DNA of 60,015 nt from Bowdeniella nasicola (lineage in GTDB: Bacteria > Actinomycetota > Actinomycetes > Actinomycetales > Actinomycetaceae). The stretch lies in the NCBI GenBank assembly GCA_030537895.1, contig JAUNVA010000012.1:1-60015 (forward strand), read 5' to 3'. Under the pieces are notes generated by a model. It was not told the DNA's origin, did not search any database, and was given only the letters and a program-made list of their open reading frames with translations. Both the position numbers and the translations under genes were made by a program. Below, piece by piece: positions 27,915-37,944 of this stretch (its first letter is position 1; each line of letters begins with the position of its first letter).

Positions 27915-27943
27915 GGAAGACACAATGAAGTGAAAGGTTCCCG

Positions 27944-29632
27944 ATGCTCTCTGATCTTGAGATTGCCCGCGCCGCTACCCTGAAGCCCCTCAAGGAGATC
28001 GCCGAGGAGTGCGGACTCGACCCCGAACGGATCGTGCCCTACGGCAAGAACGTGGCGAAGGTCCCGCCGCAGGCCGTGCGGGATCGTGAGTCACGAGGGG
28101 CTTACGTGGTCGTGACCGCCGTGACGCCTACGCCGCTCGGTGAAGGTAAAACGACAACGGCTGTGGGTCTCGCCCAGGGCCTCGCCAAGCTCGGCAAGAG
28201 GGCAACCCTCGCGCTACGTCAACCGTCCATGGGGCCGACATTCGGCATCAAGGGCGGCGCCGCCGGTGGGGGCTATTCCCAGGTCGTTCCCATGGAGGAC
28301 CTGAACCTGCACCTGACGGGCGACTTCCACGCCGTCACCGCCGCGCACAACCTCCTCGCCGCGATGATCGACAACCACCTGCATCACGGCAACGCGCTGG
28401 GTATCGACCCGCGATCGATCACCTGGCCGCGCGTGCTGGATGTGAACGACCGGGCACTGCGTAACGTCGTCATCGGGCTGGGCCCGCGAGGCGACGGCGT
28501 CACGCGCCAGTCCTCATTCGATATCACGTCCGCCTCCGAGGTGATGGTGATTCTCTCGCTCGCCTCCGACCTGAAGGACCTGCGCGAGCGGCTTGGCCGC
28601 ATCGTCATCGGCTACACCTACGACGGCGAGGCGGTCACCGCCGAGGACCTGAAGGCCGCCGGGTCGATGGCCGTGATCCTGCGCCAGGCGATTGACCCGA
28701 ACCTGTTGCAGACCACCGAGAACACCCCGGTGCTCGTGCACGCGGGGCCGTTCGGCAATATCGCAACCGGCAACTCCTCCGTCGTCGCCGACCGGATCGG
28801 AATCCGCATGGGTGACCTCCTGCTCACCGAGGCGGGTTTCGGTGCGGACATGGGGGCCGAACGTTTCTTCAACGTGAAGTGCCGCGCGTCGGGCCTGCGC
28901 CCCGATGCGGCCGTCCTCGTCGTGACCGTGCGTGCCCTGAAGACCCATTCGGGCCGTCACCGCGTGGTGCCGGGCAAGCCACTACCCGAGGAGATGCTCG
29001 AAGAGAATATCGACGACGTGCGCGCCGGTGCGGCGAACCTGGTCAAGCACATCGACATCGTGCGCACCTTCGGTGTTGCCCCCGTCGTTGCCATCAACGT
29101 CTTTCCCACCGATCACGAGAGCGAACTCGCTGAAATTGAGAGGATCGCGCGCGAGGCCGGGGCTCAGGTGGCACGGTCGACCCACGTCGCCGACGGGGGA
29201 GAGGGCGCGATCGATCTGGCTGACGCCCTACTCACCGCTCTCGAAGAGGTGGAAGTCGACTTCCGCCCCCTGTACGCCGACGAGGACTCCCTCGCCGAGA
29301 AGATCGAGACCATCGCGACGCGCGTCTACGGTGCCGACGGTGTCGACTTCGCGCCCGCCGCGAAACGCGATCTCGCGCGTTTCACCGACCTCGGTTATGG
29401 GAATCTGCCGATCGTCATGGCCAAGACACACCTCTCGCTGTCTGCCGACCCGAAACTGCTCGGGGCGCCCACCGGATGGCGGCTGCCGGTGCGTGAGGTT
29501 CGCCTCGCCGCAGGAGCCGGCTACGTCTACGCGATCTGCGGCAACATGCGCACGATGCCGGGCCTGTCCTCCTCTCCCGCAGCGGAGCGGATCGACCTCG
29601 ACGAGGAAGGGAACATCGTCGGCCTCAGTTAA
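27944..29632 (+). CDS. fhs: Formate--tetrahydrofolate ligase
   Basis: 562 residues, the normal length. Fhs joins formate to tetrahydrofolate with ATP to give 10-formyl-THF. The P-loop region is [18 protein letters not shown] near residue 65, and [15 protein letters not shown] follows as in the family. No other one-carbon gene is adjacent. The stop codon overlaps the -10 element proposed for miaB. Confidence 0.96.
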   Translation: MLSDLEIARAATLKPLKEIAEECGLDPERIVPYGKNVAKVPPQAVRDRESRGAYVVVTAVTPTPLGEGKTTTAVGLAQGLAKLGKRATLALRQPSMGPTFGIKGGAAGGGYSQVVPMEDLNLHLTGDFHAVTAAHNLLAAMIDNHLHHGNALGIDPRSITWPRVLDVNDRALRNVVIGLGPRGDGVTRQSSFDITSASEVMVILSLASDLKDLRERLGRIVIGYTYDGEAVTAEDLKAAGSMAVILRQAIDPNLLQTTENTPVLVHAGPFGNIATGNSSVVADRIGIRMGDLLLTEAGFGADMGAERFFNVKCRASGLRPDAAVLVVTVRALKTHSGRHRVVPGKPLPEEMLEENIDDVRAGAANLVKHIDIVRTFGVAPVVAINVFPTDHESELAEIERIAREAGAQVARSTHVADGGEGAIDLADALLTALEEVEVDFRPLYADEDSLAEKIETIATRVYGADGVDFAPAAKRDLARFTDLGYGNLPIVMAKTHLSLSADPKLLGAPTGWRLPVREVRLAAGAGYVYAICGNMRTMPGLSSSPAAERIDLDEEGNIVGLS

Positions 29633-29635
29633 TAT
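29630..29635 (+). promoter_or_regulatory. -10 element of miaB, leaderless spacing
   Basis: TAATAT, one base from the ideal TATAAT, overlaps the fhs stop and is 7 nt before the miaB ATG. CGGAGGG between them is too close to be a standard ribosome-binding site, so a leaderless mRNA is likely. Confidence 0.55.
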
Positions 29636-29642
29636 CGGAGGG

Positions 29643-31112
29643 ATGCAGACCTTTTCCGTACGCACCCTCGGGTGCCAAATGAATGTGCACGACTCCGAGC
29701 GCATGGCCGGCCTCCTCGTGGAGGCCGGCTACGTGCCCGTTGAGGAGGTCCCCGAGGCCGCGGCACGCGCCACCGACGCGGGTGACGGGGGAGCCGACGT
29801 CGTCGTCGTGAACACCTGTTCGGTGCGTGAAAACGCGGCCTCTCGCCTGTTCGGCAACCTCGGGCAGCTCGCCGCCGTGAAGCGGGAACGGCCCGGCATG
29901 CAGATTGCCGTCGGCGGCTGCCTCGCCCAGCAAATGCGCGAACGGATTGTCGAGCGGGCACCCTGGGTCGACGTCGTCTTCGGGACCCACAACATCGACG
30001 TCTTGCCGGTGCTGCTCGAGCGCAGCCGCCACAACCGGGAAGCGGCTATCGAGATCGAAGAATCGCTGAAGGTCTTTCCCTCCACGCTGCCCACGAAACG
30101 TGAGAACCCGTACGCCGCCTGGGTGTCCATCTCGGTGGGATGTAACAACACCTGCACGTTCTGCATCGTCCCCTCGCTGCGTGGCAAGGAACGTGACCGC
30201 CGCCCGGGCGATGTGCTCGCCGAGGTGGAGGCCGTCGTCGCCTCCGGTGCGATTGAGGTCACGCTCCTCGGCCAAAACGTCAACTCCTACGGCGTCGGAT
30301 TCGCAGACCGCGGTGCATTCGCGAAGCTGCTGCGCGCCTGCGGCGAGATCGAGGGTTTGGAACGGGTGCGGTTCACCTCCCCACATCCGGCAGCTTTCTC
30401 CAGTGACGTGATCGATGCGATGGCCGAAACCCCCAATGTCATGCCCTCGTTGCATATGCCGCTGCAGTCCGGGTCGGACGCCATCCTGCGGCAGATGCGC
30501 CGGTCCTACCGCGCCACGAAGTTCGACCGGATCCTGACCGAGGTGCGCGAGCGCCTGCCGCACGCCGCCATCACGACGGACATCATCGTCGGCTTCCCCG
30601 GCGAGACCGAGGAGGATTTTCAGGCAACTCTCGACGTCGTGGAGCGGTCGCGCTTCTCAGCCGCCTACACCTTCCAGTACTCGCCGCGGCCGGGCACTCC
30701 GGCTGCCGAACGGACCGATCAGGTGCCAGCCGAGGTGGTCTCCGAGCGTTACCAGCGGCTCGTCGCCCTGCAGGAGCGGATCTCTACCGAGGAAAACGAG
30801 GCGCTCGTCGGCACCGACGTTGAGGTCCTCATCACCGAAGGCGGTGGCCGTAAGGAGACAGCCCGCCTGAGTGGGCGCGCCGCCGATAACCGGCTCGTGC
30901 ACGTGAGCCCGGGGTCCGAGGCACCCCGGCCGGGAGATTTCGTCACCGCCACCGTCACGCACGGCGCACCCCACCACCTCGTCGCCGATTCGGCCCTCAC
31001 CGGCGGCACGTACCGGGTGCGGCGCACCCGCGCCGGTGACGCTTGGGAGGCCGCGCAGACACGCGAACCGGCGAACGCCGTCGGACTCGGGATGCCCAGG
31101 CTACGGCGATGA
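29643..31112 (+). CDS. miaB: tRNA-2-methylthio-N6-dimethylallyladenosine synthase
   Basis: 489 residues. MiaB methylthiolates i6A37 of tRNAs. It has the N-terminal cluster cysteines (TLGCQMN, NTCSVR, GGCLAQ), the radical-SAM motif CNNTCTFC with Cys167, 171 and 174, and a C-terminal TRAM domain. The frame is open far upstream, but fhs occupies that region and ATG 29643 matches the family start. It overlaps miaA (ATGA), the enzyme making its substrate. Confidence 0.96.
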   Translation: MQTFSVRTLGCQMNVHDSERMAGLLVEAGYVPVEEVPEAAARATDAGDGGADVVVVNTCSVRENAASRLFGNLGQLAAVKRERPGMQIAVGGCLAQQMRERIVERAPWVDVVFGTHNIDVLPVLLERSRHNREAAIEIEESLKVFPSTLPTKRENPYAAWVSISVGCNNTCTFCIVPSLRGKERDRRPGDVLAEVEAVVASGAIEVTLLGQNVNSYGVGFADRGAFAKLLRACGEIEGLERVRFTSPHPAAFSSDVIDAMAETPNVMPSLHMPLQSGSDAILRQMRRSYRATKFDRILTEVRERLPHAAITTDIIVGFPGETEEDFQATLDVVERSRFSAAYTFQYSPRPGTPAAERTDQVPAEVVSERYQRLVALQERISTEENEALVGTDVEVLITEGGGRKETARLSGRAADNRLVHVSPGSEAPRPGDFVTATVTHGAPHHLVADSALTGGTYRVRRTRAGDAWEAAQTREPANAVGLGMPRLRR

Positions 31113-32032
31113 TCCTCGCGATTGTCGGTGCGACCGCGACCGGTAAGAGCGCTCTTGCGCTCGCGGTGGCCCGGGCGGTCTGGGAAGGGGGCCTGCCGGC
31201 TTACCGAGGCGCAGAGATCGTGAACGCGGATGCGATGGCCCTCTACCGGGGCATGGATATCGGCACCGCGAAGGTCTCGAACGCCGAACGCGAGGAGATC
31301 GCCCACCACCAGATCGATGTCCTCGATCCCGCCGACGAGGCCTCGGTCGCCGCCTATCAGCGCGAGGCACGTGCCGACGTCGCCGCCATCGAGGGGCGCG
31401 GCCACCTGCCGATCGTGGTCGGCGGCTCGGGCCTGTACGTGCGTGCGCTGCTCGATGAGATCGACTTCCCACCGACGGACCCGCAGGTGCGTGCGCGTCT
31501 CACCGCCGACGTGGATCGGCTGGGTGCGCCGGCCCTGCACGAGCGACTCGCGGGCCTCGACCCGCATGCGGCACACAACATTGCTCCGACCAACGCGCGC
31601 CGCGTGGTGCGGGCCCTCGAGGTGATCGAGCTGACCGGTCGCCCGTTCTCGGCCACGATGCCCCGGCGGCGCTACGTGCGCCGAGCCCTCCAGGTCGGCT
31701 GCACCCAGGTGGCTGAGGAGCTGGAGGAGCGAATCCGCGCACGTACGCGCTCCATGTGGGAGGCCGGGCTCGTTGACGAGACCATGCGCGTGCGCGCGGG
31801 CGGGTGGGGTAAGACGGCCGCGAAGGCGATCGGATACGCGCAGGCCGCGGCCTACGCCGACGGAAAGATTGGCGAGGAGGAGGCCATCGAGGAGATTACG
31901 CGCCGCACGCTGCGCCTCGTGCGCAAGCAGCGGCTGTGGTTCCGCTCCGACCCCCGCGTGCACTGGCTCGCGCCGGAGGCCACCGCGCACGATGTCCTCG
32001 CACTGGTGGCGAGCGCGGCGTCGGGCATCTGA
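31109..32032 (+). CDS. miaA: tRNA dimethylallyltransferase
   Basis: 307 residues. MiaA prenylates A37 of tRNAs reading UNN codons. P-loop GATATGKS at residues ~6-13, [17 protein letters not shown], and [13 protein letters not shown] are the family signatures. Translationally coupled to miaB. dapF usually comes next in actinobacteria; here a methyltransferase on the other strand does. Confidence 0.95.
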   Translation: MILAIVGATATGKSALALAVARAVWEGGLPAYRGAEIVNADAMALYRGMDIGTAKVSNAEREEIAHHQIDVLDPADEASVAAYQREARADVAAIEGRGHLPIVVGGSGLYVRALLDEIDFPPTDPQVRARLTADVDRLGAPALHERLAGLDPHAAHNIAPTNARRVVRALEVIELTGRPFSATMPRRRYVRRALQVGCTQVAEELEERIRARTRSMWEAGLVDETMRVRAGGWGKTAAKAIGYAQAAAYADGKIGEEEAIEEITRRTLRLVRKQRLWFRSDPRVHWLAPEATAHDVLALVASAASGI

Positions 32033-32049
32033 ATGGGGCGTGGATCCGG

Positions 32050-32658
32050 TCAGATGTCCGCGCCGTCGCGACTCACGCGCAAAATCCGGTAGCCCTTGCG
32101 CGAGGCGATGCGCTCGCAAGCAAGAGAGAGCTCCGCGCTGATCCAGCGCGCGAGCGAGTCGGCCCCGAGGTTTTTTGACACGACGAGCTCGCCATAGCCA
32201 TCCGGCGCGAGGCGCGGCAGCCACGTGGCGAGGAGCTCGTGCAACGCCCCTTTCCCGATTCGGATCGGCGGGTTCGAGCGCAGCACGTCGATTGACTCGA
32301 GCGCGGCCAGTGCCTGCCCGGGATCGGCGACGCGCACTCGACATCCGAGCCGTTCCGCGTTCGCGGCAGTAAGCTCGCGGGCCCGCTCGTTCACGTCGAC
32401 CGCCCACACGTTCGCGCCTGGACGGGCGAGTGCCATGTCGAGCGCGATCGGTCCCCAGCCGCAGCCGACGTCGACGAACGTTCCCGTCTCGGGCAGGTCC
32501 GCACCGGCGCGAAGGAGCTGCGCGGTGCCGAGGTCGAGGCGGCCGGGGGAGAAGACCCCACCGGAGGTGTAGACATCCACGGTCCGTCCGGCGAGGGTGA
32601 CGGCGATCTCCCGTCGCGCGTCGGCGGAGTCGGGTGAAGCGCTAAAATAGTGGGCCAC
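32050..32658 (-). CDS. RsmC/RlmG-like class I SAM methyltransferase
   Basis: 202 residues from the GTG giving VAHYFSASP; family members start close to HYF, and AGGA precedes this codon. An upstream in-frame ATG at 32682 would add eight residues. SAM loop VDVGCGWGPIALDMAL and catalytic NPPI motif are both visible, placing it with 16S/23S rRNA guanine-N2 methyltransferases. In many relatives a second, degenerate N-terminal domain is present; here only the catalytic domain exists. Target unproven. Confidence 0.82.
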   Translation of the reverse strand: MAHYFSASPDSADARREIAVTLAGRTVDVYTSGGVFSPGRLDLGTAQLLRAGADLPETGTFVDVGCGWGPIALDMALARPGANVWAVDVNERARELTAANAERLGCRVRVADPGQALAALESIDVLRSNPPIRIGKGALHELLATWLPRLAPDGYGELVVSKNLGADSLARWISAELSLACERIASRKGYRILRVSRDGADI

Positions 32659-32751
32659 GGTTCTATCCTGGCACACCGACATGAGGACGACTTTTCCCGC
32701 CCACTGTGAGAACCTGGACGCGCGGAGCCAGCCCACCAACGAAAGGTGCCC

Positions 32752-34260
32752 ATGAACGACCCGAGTGCCGAAGACCTCGTCGCGCGCGTCCTCGCGCGAG
32801 TGCGTGCCGCCGAGCTCGCCGACGACGATGTCGACGCGGGAGGGGCACACGATCTGGACGGATCGCACGCCGATGCTCTGGACCGTCACGCACGCGAATC
32901 CGAAGGCGGGCGTCTAGAAGCCGCCGAACGTAGCGCACTGCAGCGTGTCGGAGGCCTCTCCACGGAGCTTGAGGATGTCTCACAGGTCGAATACCGGCGG
33001 GTGCGTCTGGAGCGCGTCATCCTCGTGGGGCTCGCGACGGCGACGACGGCGGAGGCGGCGCGGGTGTCGCTGCGCGAGCTCGCGGCGCTCGCCGACACGG
33101 CCGGCTCGGTCGTGCTCGACGGGCTCGTCCAGCGTCGCGACCACCCGGACCCCGCCACGTTCCTCGGGTCCGGCAAGGCTCGGGAATTGGCGGATCTCGT
33201 CGCTTCTGCGGGCGCCGACACCGTGATCGTGGACTCCGAGCTGTCTCCTTCCCAGCGGCGCGGGCTGGAGGACGTCGTCGGTGTGAAGGTCATCGACCGC
33301 ACCGCCCTCATCCTCGATATTTTCGCTCAGCACGCCAAATCTCGAGAGGGCAAGGCGCAGGTTGAACTTGCACAACTCGAATACCTCCTGCCGCGCTTGC
33401 GTGGTTGGGGTGAGTCGATGTCCCGCCAGGCCGGTGGGCGCGCCGCGAGCGGTGAGGGGATCGGCTCGCGCGGCCCGGGCGAAACGAAGATCGAACTGGA
33501 CCGACGGCGGATCCGCACCCGCATGGCGAAGCTACGCCGTGAGATCGCGCAGATGGCGCCCTCGCGTCGCGCCAAGCGCGCCTCCCGCGAGCGGCATCAG
33601 ATCCCGTCGGTCGCGATTGCGGGCTATACGAACGCCGGCAAATCCTCAATCCTGAATCGTCTGACGGACGCCGACGTGCTCGTGGAAAATCAGCTGTTCG
33701 CGACGCTGGATCCGACGGTGCGCAGGGCCGAGACTCCCGACGGTCGCGTCTATACCCTGGCGGACACGGTCGGTTTCGTGCGACGCCTGCCGCACGAGCT
33801 CGTCGAGGCGTTCCGCTCCACCCTGGAAGAGGTGGGCGACGCCGACCTCATCTGCCACGTCGTGGATGCCTCCCACCCCGACCCGGTGGGCCAGGTCGCG
33901 GCCGTGCACGAGGTGCTGGCCGATATCACGGGGGACGTGCGCGAACTCATCGTCGCGAACAAGATCGACCTCGTGGATGCCACCACCGCGCTCACGCTGC
34001 GCACCACCTTCCCCGGGATCGTGCTCGTGTCTGCCCACACGGGCGCGGGCATCGATGAGCTGCGTGAGCGCATCGCGGAGCTGCTGCCCGCTCCGGACGT
34101 GGATGTCGATGTCCTGATCCCCTACACGCGTGGAGACCTCGTTGCTGAGATGCACGATCACGGGGAGATCGACTCACTCGAACATACCGAGGAGGGCACC
34201 CGCATCCGGGGCCGCGCCCACGGAGTGCTGGCCCACGAGCTGAACAGCGCGAGCGTGTGA
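32752..34260 (+). CDS. hflX: Ribosome-associated GTPase HflX
   Basis: 502 residues. HflX splits stalled ribosomes. The N-terminal HflX domain (FLGSGKARELADLV, DRTALILDIFAQHAKSREGK, GSRGPGETKIELDRRRI) precedes the G domain with GYTNAGKSS, DTVGFVRRLPH and NKIDL. ATG 32752 is chosen over the GTG at 32746 because GAAAGG ends 5 nt before it. Stop overlaps the next gene (GTGA). Confidence 0.95.
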   Translation: MNDPSAEDLVARVLARVRAAELADDDVDAGGAHDLDGSHADALDRHARESEGGRLEAAERSALQRVGGLSTELEDVSQVEYRRVRLERVILVGLATATTAEAARVSLRELAALADTAGSVVLDGLVQRRDHPDPATFLGSGKARELADLVASAGADTVIVDSELSPSQRRGLEDVVGVKVIDRTALILDIFAQHAKSREGKAQVELAQLEYLLPRLRGWGESMSRQAGGRAASGEGIGSRGPGETKIELDRRRIRTRMAKLRREIAQMAPSRRAKRASRERHQIPSVAIAGYTNAGKSSILNRLTDADVLVENQLFATLDPTVRRAETPDGRVYTLADTVGFVRRLPHELVEAFRSTLEEVGDADLICHVVDASHPDPVGQVAAVHEVLADITGDVRELIVANKIDLVDATTALTLRTTFPGIVLVSAHTGAGIDELRERIAELLPAPDVDVDVLIPYTRGDLVAEMHDHGEIDSLEHTEEGTRIRGRAHGVLAHELNSASV

Positions 34261-36182
34261 GCCTCTCCGAGATTCTCGCTACCGCCGTCGCGAGTATCGG
34301 CGGCGCGCCGCGCGAGGGGCAGCAGACGATGGCCGCCGAGGTGGCCAAGACGCTGCGCAATGGTGGACTCACGCTCGTGCAGGCCGGTACGGGGACCGGC
34401 AAGTCGCTCGGCTACCTGATCCCTGCGTTCGCGAGTCTTCGTGAGGGCATCGACCGGGTGGTGGTCTCGACGGCAACCCTGGCACTGCAGCGCCAGATCC
34501 TCACGAAGGACGCGCCGATCGCCGCTGAAGCGGTCGCGGCACACACGGACGTCGTGCCGCGCGTCGCACTCCTGAAGGGCTGGCACCACTATCTGTGTCT
34601 GCACAAGTTGCACGGCGGTTACCCGGATGAGGGAGACACTCTCTTCAGCGACGCTCCGGCGAGCCAACTCGGCGAGGAAGTCCTGCGGGTGCGCGAATGG
34701 GCCAAGCAAACCGAGACGGGCGACCGGGACGACCTCAGCCCCGGGGTGCGGGATCAGGTGTGGCGTCAGGTTTCAGTCCAGCGCCAGGAGTGCCTAGCCC
34801 AGCGCTGTCCGCTGCTCGAAGAGTGCTTTGCTTCGCTCGCCCGCACGAAGGCTAACGAGGCCGACGTCGTCGTCACGAACCACACCCTGCTGGGAATCCA
34901 CGCGGCCGGGGATACCCCTGTTTTGCCGGACTTTGATGCCCTCATCGTGGACGAGGCCCACGACCTCGAGTCGCGGGTGCGCAGTGCTGGCGCTCTCAGG
35001 TTTTCCGGTGCCATCGGCCGCACCATCGCGGGGCGGGCCTCCCGGGAGGTATCGGGCGGCACGCTGGAGGAGGCCGTGCACGCCCTCGCCGACGCGCTTG
35101 AGGTGACGCCGAGCGGCAGGGTGGTCCGCACCTCCGCGCAGCTGTCCGATGCGGCGGTGCTCCTCCAGGCCGCCTGCCGCGAAGCGAGCGAGGCACTGCG
35201 AGCCCGGGACGGTGATGACGGCGGTAAAGCCCAGGCGCGGGCCGCAGTCCACGACCTCACCACACTCGCCCACCGGATCCTCGGCGAAGACCTCGCCACC
35301 GGAGCGGATGTGTGCTGGATCGAGCGGGGCCGTGACGAGTCCGAGGCGCCGGTCCTGCAGGTCGCGCCACTCGACGTCGCCACGCAGATTGCGCACGGAC
35401 TGCTCCAGGACCGTGCCGCGGTGCTGACATCAGCGACCCTGAACCTTGGAGGGAGTTTCGAGGCGGCTGCTGCCTCGGTGGGGGCGCCACTGGTGGGGTC
35501 CTGGCGAGGTATCGACGTCGGCTCACCATTCGATTACGCCAAGCAGGGTATTCTCTACGTCGCAGCCGACGTTCCCGCACCCGGCCGGGAGGGCGTGAGT
35601 GACGAGGCATTCGACGTGTTCGCCGAACTCGTGCATGCCGCCGGCGGGCGTACACTCGCCCTGTTTTCCTCCCGCCGGGGCGTTGAGCGCGCGGCCGAGC
35701 GGCTGCGCGTGAGTGTCGACACCCCGGTCCTCGTGCAGGGTGAGGGACAGTTGAACGAGCTCGTGGAAACGTTCCTTGCCCAGGAGGAGGCGAGCCTGCT
35801 GGGAACGCTGAGCCTCTGGCAGGGGGTTGATGCCCCCGGAGATACGTGCCGGCTGGTGGTGATCGACCGGATTCCCTTCCCACGTCCCGACGACCCGCTC
35901 ATCCAGGCTCGCAACGACGCGGTACGCTCCCGCGGTGGTAACCCCTTCATGGCCGTGTCAGCGACGCACGCAGCGCTCCTCCTCGCGCAGGGTTCAGGAC
36001 GCTTGATTCGTCGCTCCTCGGACCGGGGAGTCGTCGCCGTCTTGGATCCGAGGCTCGCAACCGCACGCTACGGGGGGTTCCTACGCGCGTCGATGCCGGG
36101 CATGTGGCCCACGACCACTCGCGAACACGCCCTCGCGGCGCTTCGGCGTCTCGGTGCCGAGACGGAGGCGCGCGACCACTAG
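34257..36182 (+). CDS. dinG: DinG/YoaA-family ATP-dependent DNA helicase
   Basis: 641 residues, an XPD-like superfamily 2 helicase. Walker A is [10 protein letters not shown] near residue 43, with DEAH in [11 protein letters not shown]. Four cysteines typical of the iron-sulfur domain are present: one in HYLCLHKL and three in [14 protein letters not shown]-terminal motif VI is [13 protein letters not shown]. Role inferred: unwinding of R-loops and forked DNA in repair. Coupled to hflX by GTGA; no SOS box of its own. Its stop interlocks with lexA on the other strand. Confidence 0.9.
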   Translation: MSLSEILATAVASIGGAPREGQQTMAAEVAKTLRNGGLTLVQAGTGTGKSLGYLIPAFASLREGIDRVVVSTATLALQRQILTKDAPIAAEAVAAHTDVVPRVALLKGWHHYLCLHKLHGGYPDEGDTLFSDAPASQLGEEVLRVREWAKQTETGDRDDLSPGVRDQVWRQVSVQRQECLAQRCPLLEECFASLARTKANEADVVVTNHTLLGIHAAGDTPVLPDFDALIVDEAHDLESRVRSAGALRFSGAIGRTIAGRASREVSGGTLEEAVHALADALEVTPSGRVVRTSAQLSDAAVLLQAACREASEALRARDGDDGGKAQARAAVHDLTTLAHRILGEDLATGADVCWIERGRDESEAPVLQVAPLDVATQIAHGLLQDRAAVLTSATLNLGGSFEAAAASVGAPLVGSWRGIDVGSPFDYAKQGILYVAADVPAPGREGVSDEAFDVFAELVHAAGGRTLALFSSRRGVERAAERLRVSVDTPVLVQGEGQLNELVETFLAQEEASLLGTLSLWQGVDAPGDTCRLVVIDRIPFPRPDDPLIQARNDAVRSRGGNPFMAVSATHAALLLAQGSGRLIRRSSDRGVVAVLDPRLATARYGGFLRASMPGMWPTTTREHALAALRRLGAETEARDH

Positions 36183-36811
36183 AGGGCGCGCAACACGGCG
36201 ACGACCTTACCGAGGATGCGGGCCTCGTCCCCGAAGATTGGTGTGAACGCGGGGTTCGCTGGCATGAGCCACTGGTGGCCGTCCTGGCGCCGGAGGGTTT
36301 TCACGGTGGCTTCATCTTCGAGGAGGGCCGCCACGATTTCCCCTGACTCCGCATCCTGCTGTTGCCGGACGACGACCCAGTCGTCGTCGTGGATACCGGC
36401 ATCGATCATCGATTCGCCCTGCACGCGCAACATGAACAGATCCCCGTCGCCCACGAGTTGGGTGGGTAGCGGAAAGACGTCCTCCACCTGCTGATCCGCG
36501 AGGATCGGGCTGCCGGCCGCGATCTGGCCCACCATGGGGACGGGGGTGATGCGTGGGTCGGTGACGCGCGGATCTCGGCAGGAGTGCACGCCGTCGCGCC
36601 CGTGGGCGAGCACGATCGCGCGCGGGGAGCGCGGATCACGATGGATGTAGCCCTTCTCCTCCAGAGCCTCCAGCTGATGTTTGACCGATGAGGGGGACGC
36701 GAGCCCCACCGCATTGCAGATCTCCCGCATGGTGGGCGAATAGCCGCGTTCGTTAATGGACTCGGTGATCACCGACAAGATGGCGACCTGTCGAGCGGTG
36801 AGCGTGGCCAT
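36179..36811 (-). CDS. lexA: SOS repressor LexA
   Basis: 210 residues. Winged-HTH DNA-binding domain 1-70 ([23 protein letters not shown]), self-cleavage site Ala99-Gly100, and the Ser134/Lys171 catalytic dyad. Start ATG 36811 has GAAAGGA upstream. Minus-strand -10 TACCCT lies at 36845-36840 and the SOS box covers its -35, so LexA represses itself. The stop shares the tetranucleotide CTAG with the convergent helicase gene. Confidence 0.97.
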   Translation of the reverse strand: MATLTARQVAILSVITESINERGYSPTMREICNAVGLASPSSVKHQLEALEEKGYIHRDPRSPRAIVLAHGRDGVHSCRDPRVTDPRITPVPMVGQIAAGSPILADQQVEDVFPLPTQLVGDGDLFMLRVQGESMIDAGIHDDDWVVVRQQQDAESGEIVAALLEDEATVKTLRRQDGHQWLMPANPAFTPIFGDEARILGKVVAVLRAL

Positions 36812-36839
36812 GGCGCATCCTTTCAGCTGTTCTGCCTTC

Positions 36840-36845
36840 AGGGTA
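36840..36845 (-). promoter_or_regulatory. -10 element of lexA
   Basis: On the minus strand TACCCT precedes lexA by about 28 nt. The SOS box starts about 20 bp further upstream. Confidence 0.5.
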
Positions 36846-36864
36846 GTCCAGATGGGGCGTGACC

Positions 36865-36880
36865 CCAAACACCCGTTCGA
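36865..36880. promoter_or_regulatory. LexA (SOS) box between lexA and the LysM gene
   Basis: CCAAACACCCGTTCGA fits TCGAACRNNNGTTCGA at 11 of 13 specified positions, with a perfect right half. It lies in the 129-bp divergent region and could control both lexA and the LysM gene. Confidence 0.75.
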
Positions 36881-36907
36881 TCGTGTCGGGGGTAATCGGG
36901 AGCATGG

Positions 36908-36923
36908 ATGTACACCTGTTCCT
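36908..36923. promoter_or_regulatory. Weak second LexA half-site
   Basis: ATGTACACCTGTTCCT shares the core ACACCTGTTC with the recA box but matches only 8 of 13 specified consensus positions. It is close to the LysM gene start (36941). Confidence 0.3.
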
Positions 36924-36940
36924 TATGAAAGGAGAGCCTC

Positions 36941-37372
36941 ATGACCGCGCAACCGATTGCCGATCTGATGCCCGCCCGTCCGCCCCTTCGCCTGGTGGGC
37001 GGCACCGCCCTCGAGGCGGCGGCGAGTCCCACGGGTCCCGTCGGCCCGCCCCGCCTTGGTGCGCTTGGCACCGTCGCGAACTCGCGTGCTGCCGAGCAGC
37101 GCGTTAGGCGCCTCCTCACCCGGTGGATGGCTTGTGCCATCGGCGTGGCACTCGCGGTGGGTGCCGCCGCCGGGTTCGCTGAGAGTTCCCGGCCGGTCAC
37201 GCAGCCCGGCGGGCGTGTCACGGTCACGACGGGTGACACCCTGTGGTCGATCGCCCGCGCCCATGCGGGCGACGGTTCGACGACGGGCGAGGTGGTCACC
37301 CAGATCATCGAGCTGAACGAGCTGGCGGGCAGCGATCTCGAGCCCGGCCAGGAGCTCGTGCTGCCGCGATGA
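36941..37372 (+). CDS. LysM membrane protein, SOS-linked cell-division suppressor candidate
   Basis: 143 residues: ~60 cytosolic residues rich in Pro/Ala/Gly, one membrane segment (~62-80), then an extracellular LysM domain (92-141; [26 protein letters not shown]) that binds peptidoglycan. Divergent from lexA and followed by nrdR, this is exactly where C. glutamicum divS and M. tuberculosis Rv2719c (chiZ) sit, both SOS-induced division inhibitors. Sequence similarity of the N-terminal part cannot be judged here, so function is inferred from place, layout and the SOS box. AAAGGAG precedes the ATG. Confidence 0.8.
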   Translation: MTAQPIADLMPARPPLRLVGGTALEAAASPTGPVGPPRLGALGTVANSRAAEQRVRRLLTRWMACAIGVALAVGAAAGFAESSRPVTQPGGRVTVTTGDTLWSIARAHAGDGSTTGEVVTQIIELNELAGSDLEPGQELVLPR

Positions 37373-37436
37373 TCAGGGGAGAGTTGCCCGCATCCCTCCC
37401 CAGCGCCTATGTTTTCAGCACAGGCCAGTTGCAAGA

Positions 37437-37452
37437 CCGCACGCACGTGCGG
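37437..37452 (+). repeat. Short hairpin before nrdR
   Basis: CCGCAC-GCAC-GTGCGG, a 6-bp stem ending 4 nt before the Shine-Dalgarno GGAAGGGAG of nrdR. It may influence nrdR translation; no NrdR box is visible. Confidence 0.3.
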
Positions 37453-37467
37453 CGGAAGGGAGCGGGG

Positions 37468-37944
37468 ATGATCTGCCCGTTTTGCCGTTATTCGGAGTCC
37501 CGGGTCGTGGATTCACGCACGGCCGACGACGGCTCCTCGATCCGGCGCCGCCGCGAATGCACCTCCTGCGGTCGCCGCTTCACCACCATGGAAACCACGA
37601 GCCTGTCGGTGCAAAAACGCTCCGGAGTGACCGAGCCGTTTAGCCGCGAGAAGGTCATGGCAGGCGTGCGCAAGGCGTGCCAGGGGCGCCCCGTGAGTGA
37701 CGATCAACTGGCGCTGCTCGCCCAGCAGGTGGAAGATAACGTCCGCTCCTGGGGGAACTCTGTCGTGCCCGCCAACGATGTCGGCCGTGCCATTCTTGCC
37801 CCGCTGCGTGACCTCGACGAGGTCGCCTACCTGCGCTTCGCCTCGGTCTATTCCTCGTTCACCTCGCTCGATGACTTCGAGCACGCCATCGCCGAGCTGC
37901 GTGCCGCTCACGAGCGCTCTGGCGAGTCAGAGGCCAACGCTTAG
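37468..37944 (+). CDS. nrdR: Transcriptional repressor NrdR
   Basis: 158 residues. Zinc ribbon with CPFC at residues 3-6 and CTSC further on, then the ATP-cone domain ([25 protein letters not shown]). NrdR represses ribonucleotide-reductase genes when dATP is high. It ends with a TAG that overlaps the stop of the convergent acyl-CoA ligase (TTAG). Confidence 0.96.
   Translation: MICPFCRYSESRVVDSRTADDGSSIRRRRECTSCGRRFTTMETTSLSVQKRSGVTEPFSREKVMAGVRKACQGRPVSDDQLALLAQQVEDNVRSWGNSVVPANDVGRAILAPLRDLDEVAYLRFASVYSSFTSLDDFEHAIAELRAAHERSGESEANA

Noticed and set aside
26897..27928. 343-codon plus-strand frame opposite gluB/gluA, with a good AGGAGGTGA sequence at 27800
   Set aside because: It lies opposite gluA with intact ATPase motifs; the AGGAGG is coincidental and overlaps the CRP-like palindrome.
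34100..34260. SOS box for the DinG-family helicase
   Set aside because: No TCGAAC-N4-GTTCGA-like site is present before 34257; the gene is coupled to hflX.
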